Below, one piece after another: positions 33,501 to 43,727 of a DNA stretch of 64,000 nucleotides (positions are counted from its first letter, which is position 1; every line of letters starts with the position of its first letter). The notes below the pieces were generated by a model. It searched no databases and was not told the origin of the DNA. It was given only the letters and a program-made list of their open reading frames with translations. The stretch spans positions 48,562-112,561 of the forward strand of contig JAPJBO010000748.1 of assembly GCA_030068145.1 (NCBI GenBank), written 5' to 3'. Both the position numbers and the translations under genes were made by a program. Origin of the DNA: Diplonema papillatum (Eukaryota > Euglenozoa > Diplonemea > Diplonemida > Diplonemidae).

Positions 33501-35254
33501 ACACCACTGCTGCTCGTGAACCAGAGGGCTGTTTTCGGGAAGCAGTCGGCCCGGGAGGTCGAACGCCTGAGTCCCCAACCGCTAAACCCGCTGCTGGTCC
33601 GTCGGCCTATCCCCGCGGCATCGTTGAGAGCCCCAGCTGAGTCGCCCAAATGAACGCCTGCGCTGTGGCTCGTTGGACTCCCGGCGATAATCTGTGCCAG
33701 TACATGTGGGACCTTGCGGTCCTTCTTCACAGCATATACCGGCTCATGGGGCGGGGTCGCCGCCGGGGGTGTGGTGGCTTCCTTTTTCTCCGGACCACCG
33801 TTGACAGCCGTCGCGGTCTTGTCACCGTTAGGTTGGTTCGCTTGCGACAGGCATTCGTTGATCTGGTCAACCAAGCGCGCGTGCGAGCTTCCGGGTTCGA
33901 AGGCCGCGGCGTCGTCTGCCTTTTTGAGGGGTGGTGCTGCCTCCTCCGAACCATTCAACGTGTTCTTATCCGAAAGGAATTCCCAGCACCGCTCCAGCCG
34001 AAGACTCGGGTGCTCTTGAACGAGGTGGGTGACTAGGTCTTCGATGTGGCTTGGAAACGTGTCGGAATGTACGCACAACAGCCAATTTTCGGACGCGTCT
34101 TTCCTCGGTGCTCTCATTCCGGCCTGTGGGGACGTCGGCAGCACGGAGGCAATATGGGATGGCCGCACGCCGTGGGTGCACAACGATTCACAGAACCTCC
34201 GAGCTTCTGCAAGGACGGCTGGAGTTTTAAATGTAGACCCTGGTGACGACGCAACGACAAAGTATCGAAGTGTAAGGTTCGCCAGAGAGGGCGTATCGGG
34301 AGACGAATGCGCAGATGATTTTCCCGCCTTCTCCTCGAAAGCGACGAACCGCTTGACCCCAAGACCTTGCGTGGCCACGAACTTCTCATGCATGATTGGC
34401 CTCGCTATGACTTGATCATCGGTCGAGCCGAGTGCCTCTGTTTCTTCCGTGGTGAGGACTCCTTTGTCCCCTTCACCACCGCTCACCTTTACGAAATTCG
34501 AAACAAGGTCCCTGATAGTAATCGGCTCGTGTGCCACCTTCAAAGTCTTATGTTTTTGCCGAAGCGGGCTGGCGTCGGTGTTGTACCCGTTGACTGAGAT
34601 GTTTCGCTTGAAAAACGAAAGAAGCAACACGTATGACAGCCAACATGCAGACAAGTCTGCGGACGTCTCTGCAGGAACCGTCCGCGGCGGTTCGACGGAG
34701 AAGCCGAACCCACCATCACGGGTGGCTATGATGAAGAACCCCGCTGTTACTCCGGCAGGAGGAGAGCTTGGCCTTTTCTTACGCTGCGCGGTGCGAGCTG
34801 CCGTGAGTGCTAAGGGAGAAAGTGGGACACCTAAGATAAACGCAGATTGGTGGAGTGAGGGGCACTTCTTGAGTCTGTCAATCAACTTGGACACGGGTAG
34901 CCAGGATGAAGGATCCCTGAAGCTCGCATCGTGGAGGAGGATGTATTCCCGGCCATCTAGCAAACGGCATGGCGCGACGATCACCAGCAGAAGGCGGTCG
35001 ACGACGGTTTGCGAGGGCAAGACATTGTTGAGGACGGAGAGGAGCTGCTCCTTGGTCGCCGCCTCCTGGAACAAGAAGTGGACCGCGAAGCCGGACGCTG
35101 ATAGAATTGATGCCAGCCGGAGCGTATCGTCAGCGAGATGAAAGTCCCCTGCGGCTGGCGCGGAGCGCAGCTCGGAAACTCCGACCACAATCGCTGTGCG
35201 CTGTTTGTAGACCCTCAGTGACGATCGCTTCTTCGCCGTTGCCTCCTGCAACAT
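30590..35254 (-). CDS. IP3 receptor-like channel, N-terminal exon with caspase-fold domain
   Basis: A 1,554-codon open exon starting at ATG 35254 (an in-frame TGA lies just upstream); its 3' donor before 30590 is unresolved. Residues ~17-200 resemble a caspase-like (C14) fold: RTAIVVGVSELRSAP, then DTLRLASILSASGFAVHFL, then VDRLLLVIVAPCRLLDGREY. The catalytic His motif (GHG) is replaced by APCR, and the D-x-C-x-S/G position by ILGVPLS, so it should be inactive. From about residue 868, DKISLLSWND, FEYCVFQVEAVNT, QVRLLHVLSNRYLCAF and later HRKAYRIKHVASGGYLSVTG are typical beta-trefoil/MIR repeats of the IP3-binding core. Low-complexity linkers lie between. The next exon encodes the RIH and pore parts, so both form one gene. 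Confidence 0.78.
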   Translation of the reverse strand: MLQEATAKKRSSLRVYKQRTAIVVGVSELRSAPAAGDFHLADDTLRLASILSASGFAVHFLFQEAATKEQLLSVLNNVLPSQTVVDRLLLVIVAPCRLLDGREYILLHDASFRDPSSWLPVSKLIDRLKKCPSLHQSAFILGVPLSPLALTAARTAQRKKRPSSPPAGVTAGFFIIATRDGGFGFSVEPPRTVPAETSADLSACWLSYVLLLSFFKRNISVNGYNTDASPLRQKHKTLKVAHEPITIRDLVSNFVKVSGGEGDKGVLTTEETEALGSTDDQVIARPIMHEKFVATQGLGVKRFVAFEEKAGKSSAHSSPDTPSLANLTLRYFVVASSPGSTFKTPAVLAEARRFCESLCTHGVRPSHIASVLPTSPQAGMRAPRKDASENWLLCVHSDTFPSHIEDLVTHLVQEHPSLRLERCWEFLSDKNTLNGSEEAAPPLKKADDAAAFEPGSSHARLVDQINECLSQANQPNGDKTATAVNGGPEKKEATTPPAATPPHEPVYAVKKDRKVPHVLAQIIAGSPTSHSAGVHLGDSAGALNDAAGIGRRTSSGFSGWGLRRSTSRADCFPKTALWFTSSSGVRKAVADTLRRDLPEPLQSRIEGPFVVGSVKVKLPWVASYQVEAAMRSMFPKHCRSEVQQLGSDGQMGTLVFFSCLRQDVSLQSLGGEVGKHVNDASEDTLRFGDEESATASSPPLSGKNFPRLSAPAISPLTGRPYPKGRGRRLTPPPRINTSPPSNPKRAEYPDLETGTDSERLDPETEETDENNDSYSNSLRQTTSFLTPGYGVFTPSTNLMLGVSGFALGAAVTTPAHVVEGTVGSSSKHDTYSRSVRSLSQTGFLQTGVKGPNFFPRQIAPHYGERQPRLDFLRFGDKISLLSWNDAILGSRYHHDRCLPVAQTFAEKDLAIPRNFEYCVFQVEAVNTDNNSGSLGAQGLELFPDDDSPDGQGSPSGISHTPTHGRSKLGEQKGRHNQIVFGQQVRLLHVLSNRYLCAFNQTDDDESVPPPSAFDSRQVLLDLLHADHAEKAHGTNCMNFKFMPSGLMRTDGERVRVGDNVEMVSTICSSHLACASKQSEASSDASESEVEESDSLALEMRPIKKDAYDCQRGLIAGNKECVWTICPYHSRNADDATPDGHPLLHTGLSVLLFQKELEAFLTADAVIGEEQRPLTSWSERESRPIVGDPLMGSPRTRLGRRNKVRTAEHFATDTSTEKPDVYYDLCMSARDVAPASYVVSDFVHSSNALWLIEGMSPTKGGPIQWLQHRKAYRIKHVASGGYLSVTGRDTMGISFAPDDAQLVAFHPVNTVAGSPEENGYVATSSYCRIQFVMSKLWLYVANPKSDSMVGLAGRSRLKPLLSKDPVYDAVFALRPSSKVEFERLTSVCSMRKTLGKSIGYWLDQGVTTCMKPVPESWDSAHSQQDVSRKPVLASRLLPNLVPNGLDAHEVESTRDDLKSVSGAVLTSTAQCLVSLIRFCSDKKETFEKRQRSEDAEKSVLSDDGSTGAFQAEGTPNFFMREKLVPPAAHSVHACSVKAFLELHHVGFGHTCGGAG
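34640..35210 (-). other. Caspase-fold pseudo-protease domain
   Basis: Sub-feature of the N-terminal exon. The order of predicted strands and helices follows C14 peptidases: a first strand ending IVVGV, a D-x-x-x-L-A helix, GF.V strand, TKEQLLSVL helix, LLLVIVA strand, YILLHD, and SAFILGV strand. Both catalytic residues are absent. The fold call is from motif order only and would need a profile search. Confidence 0.5.
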
Positions 35255-37012
35255 GTCGACGAGACTGGGGTCTCAAGATGTACTGATGGCATCACAGCGG
35301 CATTAGACTATATTTTCTTTCGAGCACTTAACTCAGTACACCTGGAGAGATGGATGTGTAAGGGAGGGTTTGGGGAATTCTGACAGTGCGCGTACTACTA
35401 CGGTATACAGGATAGACGGTAATTCTGGCGTTCTTAATTCTGGCGGATATGCCTGTCCGCCAGAATTAAAAACGCCACAATTAATGCCGCCACAAATAAA
35501 AGCGCCGGTGTTCCCCTTTGTTCGTTCTGCAAGCCTGTCGCAAAGGTCTTCTGCCCCCTGAATCCAAACTGAGACAAAGGTAGGAGAACTCCCGCAAAGG
35601 TTGGGGACGCATCGAAGCTCGAGGAAGGGTACCCTGTGAGATGGGGCGCATGCAGGAGCAGTTTATGAACTTCACTGACACCGTGCTCAACGCTATGCAG
35701 GACAGGAAGAATGGGTGCGGAAGGCTTCTTCGTGCCATCCGGAACTATGTGACTACCATCCACTACTGCTTGTGCAAAGCCCAAGCAAGAGAAACATTAC
35801 CGATCAGCGCAAAGCAGCACACCGTGCGCGCGGCAGCAAAATCAGCGCAGAAGCGCCCGAGAACAACCGGGCTTCAAATATTAGGTTTTCAGGCTCCCGC
35901 AGCAAAGAGCAGCCAGACACTGAACATTGACAAGGTTTCTCTCACAGGACATCCAGATTGGTTTCAAACGCCTGCCGGCTAGCATAGGCTCCTCCAGCTC
36001 CTCGGAATAAATAAAGAAAAAAGGCCGGAAATTCGGGAAACCCGGATGACATAGTTAAAAGCCGCCAGAATTACCGTCTATCCTGTGATACACGCGCCGG
36101 TTTTTGGCCCAATATCTTAGTTTTATGTTCGGTCTTGCCGCTGGAAATATATGACTAAAGTTCGGCACCTGGTAGGTCACCTGGCCATCCAAAAGAATGG
36201 ATTTCTAATTGGTGAATCATTTATTCTTAAGTATGTTTTGGGAAATCTGCTAATCAGGAATACTTATTAGGATGCGGTGTGGAATTGCAATCCATAAAAT
36301 CCGTCCACAAAAAGGACGCACACCCCAAAGTACGGCAATAAGGAGAATGGTACAGCCAATACCTCGCCAGCCAGAGATAGCGCACGCCCTTCTCGAGCTC
36401 AGAGACAACCACGTTGTCGTCACGCGGAAGAGATCCGGGCGGTTTCTGACCGTGCCATGGGTGGGCGAAGGCCGCTGCAACCGTGGGCCACTAGTCGGCC
36501 AGCCGGCTCCTGCTCCGGCGCCCTTGGGCTTGAGGGCTAGCCTTGCTCGTTTGAATGGCCTGGGCTGGCAAGTTTGGCTGCTACGAAGACAGGTCGAGTG
36601 CGAGCACTACAAAACGAGACTCAACCCCCTTGCCAGAAAATTTCCGGCTTGCAACGAGTCCAACCACCTTACTTCGGACTAACACGCACTTCCAATTGTA
36701 TTTACATCGGCTACCTGCCCATGCACTGTCAACTGTACCTTGACGAGATTAATACCTGAAGACACCCAGGTTCGGCCGCAGAGGACCAACCCACGTTCCA
36801 AACGATGGCAACTTGCAACAAATGGGTAAAGAGGCGAAATAGCGAACAGGGTTTGCAACTGTGTTTGTTCACGGAAGATTTACAGAGATGAACCAAAGTT
36901 CGAGCATACAACACAAGAGGGAGTACATCTAAAAATATCGGTGCGTAGTACGCGTTCGCACTGAGCAACAACAAGAAACTTCTACGTTTCGCGTGATTCA
37001 ACCACTTCGGTA
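35255..37012. other. Intergenic region 5' of the IP3-receptor gene
   Basis: No coding feature seen. It contains the inverted-repeat element at 35408-36087. Upstream of the IP3-receptor start no unambiguous core promoter motif was recognised. Confidence 0.5.
35408..36087. mobile_element. ~680-bp inverted-repeat element
   Basis: Bounded by matching inverted ends: CAGGATAGACGGTAATTC on the left and GAATTACCGTCTATCCTG on the right. Next to the left end is a subterminal hairpin (TTAATTCTGGCGGATATG against its complement at about 35432-35468). The interior has no recognisable transposase, so it is non-autonomous. The CAGGR start resembles hAT termini, but no 8-bp target duplication was found. Confidence 0.7.
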
Positions 37013-37662
37013 TCAATACTGTGGGCTCATCGACGCCCTAATGTTCCTGAACCGCCTGTCGATCGGACTGCCAGCTGGTGATGGAACATAGTGTGTCGAA
37101 GACGCATGGATGGGGTAGTCGACCACAACCACTCTTTTGGGGCTCGTCTCGTGGACCATTCTTCTCACAGACGCACCCCGGGCAATGTCGTGGGCCGCAC
37201 ACGCGTCAACGCCAGCTAGTCGAGCAGCGCCATGAGCGTGAGCTTCCGAGATTGATGCTGCGCTTGCCCTGGTTTCTGCGACACCCAGTGCAGCAGCCTC
37301 CGAGAGGTGTCGGATTCGCTCAACCGAGGCATGCGTTGTCGCGACAGCGGCATTGTCACGGGCAACAGCTTCGCGGCTCGTGGCACGGACATGGTTGGCT
37401 TGCGAGTGAGCAAGTGAACGACCTGCTCGCTCAACAGATGCATGCGCAACAGCAGCGGTACCACGCGCTAAACCTTCGGCAGCCACACGATCTGAAAGGG
37501 CGGCTCTTGCCACGACAGCTTCGTCCCCTGCAACTCCAGCTGCTACGGCTGCAGCACGAGCATCGCGATCCGACATCGACAGGCGGACAGCAGCATCGGC
37601 GGCACCTGCCTCTTCAGATGCCGCACGCTGAGCGGCAGCCACTGCGTCTGCTTCGGCGGTAC
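37013..37662 (-). CDS. Alanine-rich coiled-coil protein, exon 2
   Basis: Continues the alanine-rich protein from the exon above, after an acceptor TCACACAG at about 37663. It codes for about 216 residues of Ala/Arg/Glu-rich helix and ends in a distinct tail (KRVVVVDYPIHASSTHYVPS then RASMSPQY). Phase 1 entry matches the exon 1 donor. Confidence 0.6.
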
Positions 37663-37962
37663 CTGTGTGACAATTTGCAGAGGCTGCGCGACGGTTGAAG
37701 TTCGAGGCACCGGAGAGCTAGAAAGGCTTAAAAGACTTCTTCACCTTCAGAAAATTGTGAGCAAAACCGTCATTTCAGCAGCGAACTTATCTCGTTACAA
37801 AGGTCGTGTCTGCAATGAGTGGCGCTTCGCGCGGGTGTCGGAAATGATTTTGCCTGGTCTGGAACCCGGCTCAAGCTCTGTGTGGACTGAAGCAAGATTC
37901 GGATTCAACGGGCAATCTCCCGATATCGAGACGGATCGGCTCAAAAGAGGCATACTGTGCTG

Positions 37963-38838
37963 CATCGCTCGCGTCTTAGCAGCTTGGTCGCAGGCAGCCG
38001 CATGGGCTCGGGCTTGGACGGCAGCGGCTCGCGCGGAATCAGCGTCTCGCGCCGCGGCCACAGCTGCTGCCGTTGCGGCTCTCTCACGAGCGGCCGCATC
38101 TTTCGCAGCCTGGGCAGCGGCGGCTGCTGCGGCGGCGACCTCTGCTCTACGCAACTCTGCGGCCGCGACGGCAGCTTGCACGTCGTTTGCTCGGGCCCGC
38201 GCAGCCGCCGCGGCTGCGCCAGCTTCGGCAGCAGCGGCCACTGCCGCCTGTGCGTCAGCTGCTTGCCTCGCAGCTTCTGCTTCTGCAGCGACAGCTCGCG
38301 CCCGCTTCGCGCTGGCATCCGATACCTGCGCATCCCTCGCCTGCTCTAATGAAGCGACCCTTGCAGCACTGGCCCCCGCCATTGCATCCCTTTCGGCTGC
38401 AGCACGCCCCGCGGCATCCACTGCCGCGTTGGCGGCACCCAACCTTGCTTCTGCCGTAGCAAGCCCGTTAGAAACAGCTCTGAACTCAGCACTTCTTCCT
38501 ATCAAGTCCGCGGAGGCCAAATGAGCGTCCTGCGTTGCCGCACGATGCTCAGCTCCGGCACCAACTGCGGCAACTTCAGCGCCCACCGCCAATCTCCTTT
38601 GCAATGCCGTTCTGTCAGCCTGCGACAAAGCATCCACTCTCGCACCCATTGCGTTGGCGTTGGCGATAGCGGCATGACTGGATAGAACACCTGCTCGCAT
38701 CCTCGCCCCGAACGCGTCAGTTTGGGCGCCCGCTTCGTTTACGGCATGAAAATGGCTCAGGGAGCTGTGGACCGGATCCTCCACAACTGCTATCGCGCGC
38801 GGAGCAAATGTTGCACCATGAGGCGAGAAATACGCCAT
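37963..38838 (-). CDS. Alanine-rich coiled-coil protein, exon 1
   Basis: Starts at ATG 38838 (MAYFSPHGATFAPRAIAVVE) and encodes about 290 residues dominated by Ala with regularly spaced Arg/Glu/Asp, consistent with a long helical rod (for example AARQAADAQAAVAAAAEAG). The likely donor is CAGCACA|GTATGC near 37963; reading on in frame would add a non-repetitive tail and a stop at 37795, so an unspliced alternative end is possible. No enzyme motif is present. A cytoskeletal or cortical structural role is a guess from composition. The GC- and Ala-rich repetition makes homology calls unreliable. Confidence 0.6.
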
Positions 38839-39708
38839 TGGACGCGAGTGCGCTGCTGAGCTAAAATCTTGAACCTGGTTACATACATGGAGCTAGCGCT
38901 TCTAATCACAATGGCCCCAAAAAATGTTGTCCGGAAAAAAGCTGGGTCCCGCGGCAAGCATGCATCATGAAATGGACTTTTGGGGCGGTGTCACCCGTTA
39001 CCCACTACCTCTTAAGTGCTGGTACTCCCGAATGTATCCGGTGGTTTCCCTCCACACTTTTGCGCTGTTAACCTTGCCCGCTATACCGTAACATCGGACC
39101 TCGGGTCACCCCGCAGCAGATTTGCAATCCTCTTCGACTTGGTGTGATTGGCAATGGCTCACAAGTGGATATGCGGTGTGTGCTCCCTTAACCTTGCGCC
39201 AAACTATAGATCGATTGTTGTCCCAGCGGAGGCTCGCTACGGGGGTAGGGCATTAGCCGCTTCCATGCCAAGTAGCCACGCAACGGCAAACACGAAGAGG
39301 CACTACCCTCCCAAAAACTTGGAAACTTTTCTTGGTTGCCACAAACGAAGCAGACTGAGGCCCTAACCGAGGACCTTCCTAAGCATGTGGGCAACGACCT
39401 CTGGAACAGGCAGCGCTCAGGCAAGAAGTATGTTACCGACAAAACAGGCGCTTAGGGAAGGGTAGGGTAGGGAATGGTGAGGGCAAGCTTTACTTTTGTA
39501 GCGTTATTTTGTTGAAGAAGTACGTTGTGTGGAAACACCTTCGCAGGGCCAGTGATAGCAATTCGGTCACAACAACCTTCCACGCACAGTGGGTAAGCCG
39601 TGTGTTCACTCGACGAACGTGACTGACTTGCAGTGCAGTGAATGTGCGAGCGTAAGAGTACGCTCTTGGGTGCAGTTGTTGTGGCGGTTGCAGGGAATGT
39701 GCTAGGGG
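38839..39708. other. Intergenic region
   Basis: No gene, repeat or RNA feature recognised between the alanine-rich gene and the 3' end of the ARD-like gene. Confidence 0.5.
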
Positions 39709-39956
39709 CTACTCGTCGCCTGACCAGCTTCTCTCAGCTACTCGCAGAAATTGTTGTCTTGTAGAACACTTTCTCTTCTCCTGGAAGCGACGTAAGCATG
39801 GCGTTCCGGTCGTGCTTGTGCCGATGGGTCTTCCTTGAAAACCGGTGTTGCCCCTTCTTCCGTCCGGTACAGTCGAATAAGGGACAGATTCTGGGCCTGG
39901 TCGAGAGCGATGCGATGATACAGACCAGCGGGAATGATGACAACATCGCCTGAACC
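39709..39956 (-). CDS. ARD-like cupin protein, last exon
   Basis: After acceptor CCGGTTCAG the exon encodes GDVVIIPAGLYHRIALDQ, the conserved GD.I.+PAG.YHRFTLD block of acireductone dioxygenases (methionine salvage cupin enzymes), and ends at a stop at 39709 after a longer, more polar tail than usual. The His in YHR is the fourth metal ligand of the family and is retained. Entry phase 1 completes the Gly codon from the previous exon (SEG|DVV). Confidence 0.7.
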
Positions 39957-40177
39957 GGGTGTTATGATTATAACGGTCGTGCTCGTTCTTGTAGGAAAAT
40001 GCGAACAGCACAGCGAATGGAACAAAATATGAACCACGTATGTATCTCTCTCGTCGTGTTGTTGAGAAACACCCAGGTAAAAGCTCCTGTCTTCACGAAT
40101 AATACTAAAAAGCAAGCAAGCGCCATTGCAAGACAAGGACAGCTATTTTGAGTTGGTGTTGATAAAAGCGAACAAAC

Positions 40178-40295
40178 CTTCAGACAAATGAACACGAAAG
40201 AGCTCGGACGCATCATTTCTGAAGTCAATGTAGCACGTTCCCTTCTCTACGAAAGCGACGGATTCGCATGTGTTGTAATGCTCGGTGTACCACTT
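40178..40295 (-). CDS. ARD-like cupin protein, metal-site exon
   Basis: A 118-nt exon between acceptor AAAATGCAG and donor GAAG|GTTTGT. It encodes KWYTEHYNTCESVAFVEKGT and YIDFRN, aligning with the ARD stretch ending EEHLHTDEEIRYV..G.GYFD+R. Of the HxHxxxE iron/nickel ligands, the first His is kept, the second is Asn and the Glu position reads Ser. Enzyme activity is therefore doubtful unless the alignment shifts by a residue. Phase 0 entry joins it to the exon ending at 52763. Confidence 0.68.
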
Positions 40296-40399
40296 CTGCA
40301 TTTTTTTGTATTAGCGGTCAGTGCAGTCAGGCTCGACCGCTCGACCGGTCAAGTCACTTTCCGAAAAAACTTTTTTTTTTTTTTTGGACAGGAATTTCA

Positions 40400-40925
40400 G
40401 GGCCTTATATATAAAAACTCCTCCCACGTAACTGTCCATAAGTTGCTCGGAGTTACTAAAAATCCCAGTTGCGGCACAACTGCACGTTTATGTACCCGAC
40501 AGGGTGCACCTCTTTTGTGGTTGTCACTACTGTCCACCACAGAGACTGTCCTTCTGGAAGCAAAAGAGCCATGCGAAGAAGGCAAGTGTTGGGGTACTGT
40601 AGCAGTGTGCCGGGATCATTCAAGAACGTTGAAGTATGGCTAAAAAAGTGGTGTCACCTGAGGGGGTAATCTCGGCGGACAGCCGCGGTCTTCGCTTTCT
40701 TGGCAACACGTCATGAAACAGCCAGAAATACCAGCGCCGCAGGCGCGGAAAATTTTTCAAGCTATTGGGCCAGTCGCAGGTTCCAAAATTGAGGCTGTAC
40801 ATTGCTTATCCAAAGGTGCAGTAACCGGTGCTGTGTACTGCTAGTGTGACTGCTGTACTGTAGCACTACTACTGGGCCCCTCAGCCGGGGCATTCTGTGC
40901 TTTTTTTTTTTTTTTCGTTGCTCGC
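40400..40925 (+). repeat. Hairpin/T-run repeat unit, copy 1
   Basis: A ~500-bp unit beginning at a TATA-like box (CCTTATATATAAAAACTCC) and ending in a stem-loop (GCCCC-TCAGCC-GGGGC, near 40877-40892) followed by about 15 T. Small open frames inside it are not conserved as protein. It lies immediately before the left end of the hAT element. The layout resembles a Pol III-type transcription unit, or a repeat derived from one. Confidence 0.7.
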
Positions 40926-41182
40926 CAGGGGTTATTCTGCCCGCCAGCAAGGCCAAAAATGCTGGCGAAAAAATTTCTTCTGTCAGCGAGAAAATTTTTC
41001 TCGCCCTCACGTCGTACAGAGCCCGTCCACCCGCATCTGTCCTTCCATTCTGAGTCTTCGGCGGTTCGTGGTGCAAGGAGGAAGAGAGAGTCGGAGAATA
41101 CGTGCGGTTGGTCTGGTGGAAGGGACGGGTACAAGTTAACAAAAGAAGAAGTCAAGACAGGACAAGGAGGTGCAGCAAGGTT

Positions 41183-43556
41183 TCAGGGTAGTGTCAAGTC
41201 AATTTTGCGCTTTTTCGCTACCTTCTCCACCGGCTCAGACTCTCCAGCAAACCATGCTGCCCTTAGGGCTTCGGCTGCGAAGCCAGAAGTAAAAAGGTCG
41301 ATTACCTCCTCCGCAGTCGCGTCGTCCATCTCCTTCTCATCGGTGTCTTCGATGAAAAAGAGGGCGCGCAGTGTCGTGTTCAGCATGCGGTTGCGCAGTC
41401 GGGTCTTTACACGGGCCAGGGTACTGAACTGGCGTTCACTTTCTGCAGAGGAACTGACAATGGTCTGTGCCAGTTCGACCAGTTGTCTCAATGGCTGCAT
41501 GCGGGCACTCGCAGTGCCATCAGGGGCGAAGGCTTGATACACCGCGTGTGCATTTTTGGAGTATCTTGAGGCGCGTAGAACCTCCTTAAGTAGGGTCCAG
41601 TCTCTCACCAGGTCTGCCTCGGTCATTCCGTGCAAAAGGGGAGTGCCGTGGTCTGTCTTCGTTTCCGAGCGAGTGGTGCTGTATGTGGGTCGAGGCATCG
41701 TGTCTGTTGCTGGCACGTCCACTTCATATTGTCGGTACGTGACCCGGCCGGGCTTGCTGTAGTATCTGTAGAGCTCCCGGATGTGTTCATCCCCCCAGTT
41801 TGTAAGGTGCGCGCCCTCTGGCCACGCAATGCGGTCAAAGACAACGAAGTGCCGAAGAACTTCCTTGGATTCAAACCGGACCGTTGTGGACTTGAGGAGT
41901 GCAGCAATGTATGGGGAGGCGATAGTCTGATGGAATGTGCTGAACGCTGCAGGGGTAACGGCAACGTTGGTCGCTTCGAAGAACGAACGGCGCCAGCAAG
42001 TGTAGTATTTCGTGATCTTTTTGGCCCTTTCTTCCGAGCTTAGTGCCCTCAATTCTGCTTCGAGCGAGTCCACTTCTCTGCAAACATCCGAGATGGTGGT
42101 CGCGGTTCCTTGGAAAACAAGAGAGATTGCATGCAGCTTTTCCAGAACGTCACACGCAAGTGCAAGACATGCAAAAAATTGCGGCTTACTCACCTCTTTG
42201 TACAGGTGCTCTGCGTGGGTGCTGTTCCGCTCGTTCCAGATGCGTCTAAGGGCTTCGCGTATTGCAGAATACTGCATACGGATGACAGAGACACTTCTCC
42301 AGTAGGCCAGCCAGCGTGTATCGGACGGCTCCACCAGGGCACGATTCACCTTCTCACACATCGCTGCAAATGTCGGGTCTGCGAATACGCTGCTCAGAAG
42401 TAGCTTGTTGATGTCGGAGTCGGAGAAGATCAGCCAAAGGGCGCGGACGGTTCTGAAGAAGTCTCCCATGAACGCAACTGCTTTTATGCCATCCTGGGCA
42501 AGGAGGTTGAGGACGTGGGCACAACACCACATGAAGAGCGCAGTAGCATTGATCCCACCGCGAACCTTCTTCTCGGCACCCTGAAACTTCCCAGACATCG
42601 CCGAAGCCCCATCAAACGAGCAGGATACGAACGAGCCCTTCGGGAGATAACACAGCATCTGCTTTATCTTCGTTGCGTAGCCGGTTGCAGTTTGATCGTG
42701 CAGGACTTCAAGGCCAATGAAGCGCTCTTGGACAGCATTTCTCCTGAGGTAACGAACGGTGGCCACAAGTTGGTGCTTTCCCGTCACGTCGGTTGTTGCA
42801 TCTGCTGTGGCTGACCAAAACCGGGACTCCCTAATCTCGGTGTACAGCCGCTTCTCTAATACCAAGCCGATCAACTCCAGAAGCTCTCTCACCACAGTTG
42901 ACGATGTATACGTCACATCCTGCTTCAGCCAAGCACAGAAATCGCGGTCCTGGTGCAAGCAAGAAAAGAAGGATAGCAAGTCGTGCACGTGCACCGTGTG
43001 GGGGATTTCCAGGCGTGCGATTTTAAAGATTGTTTTGACAATCTTGCGCAGTTGAGCCCGCATCTTACTGACACCTGAACGAAGGTTTGTCATAATGTCA
43101 GAGACAGAAACATGCTCGGCGGACGTTTCGTGCTTCTTCATGCGGTTTCGGAGGTGCGTTTGGTCGGCGTAAGGCATGTTGATGAGGACTGCTCTTGTAC
43201 GCGGAAACTTTTGGCTGCAAACCTTGCACTGGGCCCCCGCATCTGACACATCGAGCCATGGATACTCGGCAAGCCACCTGTCAACAGTGGATCGCAGAAT
43301 TTTGCCACTGCCAAATGTACGAAACTTCGTGTTTTCTTCCGACTCAGGAGCGGGCTCGTCGTCAACAACAATCGGCTCAAATGCCACTGCTGAACCGGAC
43401 AGGATCACGACCACGACAGCTACTAAAGCAAGAACGGAAAGTCCGACAAGACTGTCATCATCTGGGTCCGACTCATACTCGGCAACAACCTCGTAGCCTT
43501 CAAATGCGGGGGGTTCAACTGCAGCAGGTGGTGTTGGGATGGCAACTTCTGCTTAG
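41183..43556 (-). CDS. hAT transposase with TTF-type zinc finger
   Basis: The open frame from about 43556 to 41183 gives about 790 residues. Motifs: a Cys/His finger region (CKVCSQKF then RNRMKKHETSAEH), SATADATTDVTGKHQLV (first catalytic Asp), SFDGASAMSG (second Asp), a CAHVLNLLAQD segment, and near the C-terminus SSSAESERQFSTLARVKTRL, the hAT dimerisation block with the catalytic Glu. Its N-terminus contains an unusual hydrophobic run (LALVAVVVVIL). A separate minus-strand stretch at 43560-43727 beginning MSLASFGF encodes a peptide that recurs at 47517 and 50946 and is probably the true first coding segment, out of frame here, so splicing or a frameshift is implied. Reading appears otherwise intact. 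Confidence 0.85.
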
Positions 43557-43559
43557 CAA

Positions 43560-43727
43560 CTCGGCGTTCTTCAGCCTGTTGCTGCCTGTCCCCTGGTTGA
43601 TGCGCCTGAGGCTTGCTTGCTTCTCAAGCTTCGGTCCTCTCCAGTTCGCGTAGTCGAACTGGATGGTTTCGTCTGAGGGGCCACGTGCAGCGGCCGCACG
43701 GAAACCGAAACTCGCAAGCGACATGTT
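43560..43727 (-). CDS. Probable N-terminal segment of the hAT transposase
   Basis: Encodes MSLASFGFRAAAARG then a DYANWRGPKLEKQASL block. Almost the same peptide is encoded on the plus strand at 47517 (MSLAAFGF, DYSNWKGPKLEKQALL), and its start also at 50946 (MSLTAFGF). Retention of this reading frame among diverged copies suggests it is a real coding segment of the transposase family. The link to the main ORF is by proximity. Confidence 0.55.

Noticed and set aside
37078-37698. 206-codon plus-strand ORF
   Set aside because: Lies antisense to the alanine-rich exon; its His/Gln-rich content is the complement of Ala/Arg codons.
40188-40643. Small plus-strand ORFs (LGVTKNPSCGTTARLC...) repeated in five places
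   Set aside because: They recur only because the ~500-bp unit recurs; frames and ends change between copies and the reverse strand is equally open.
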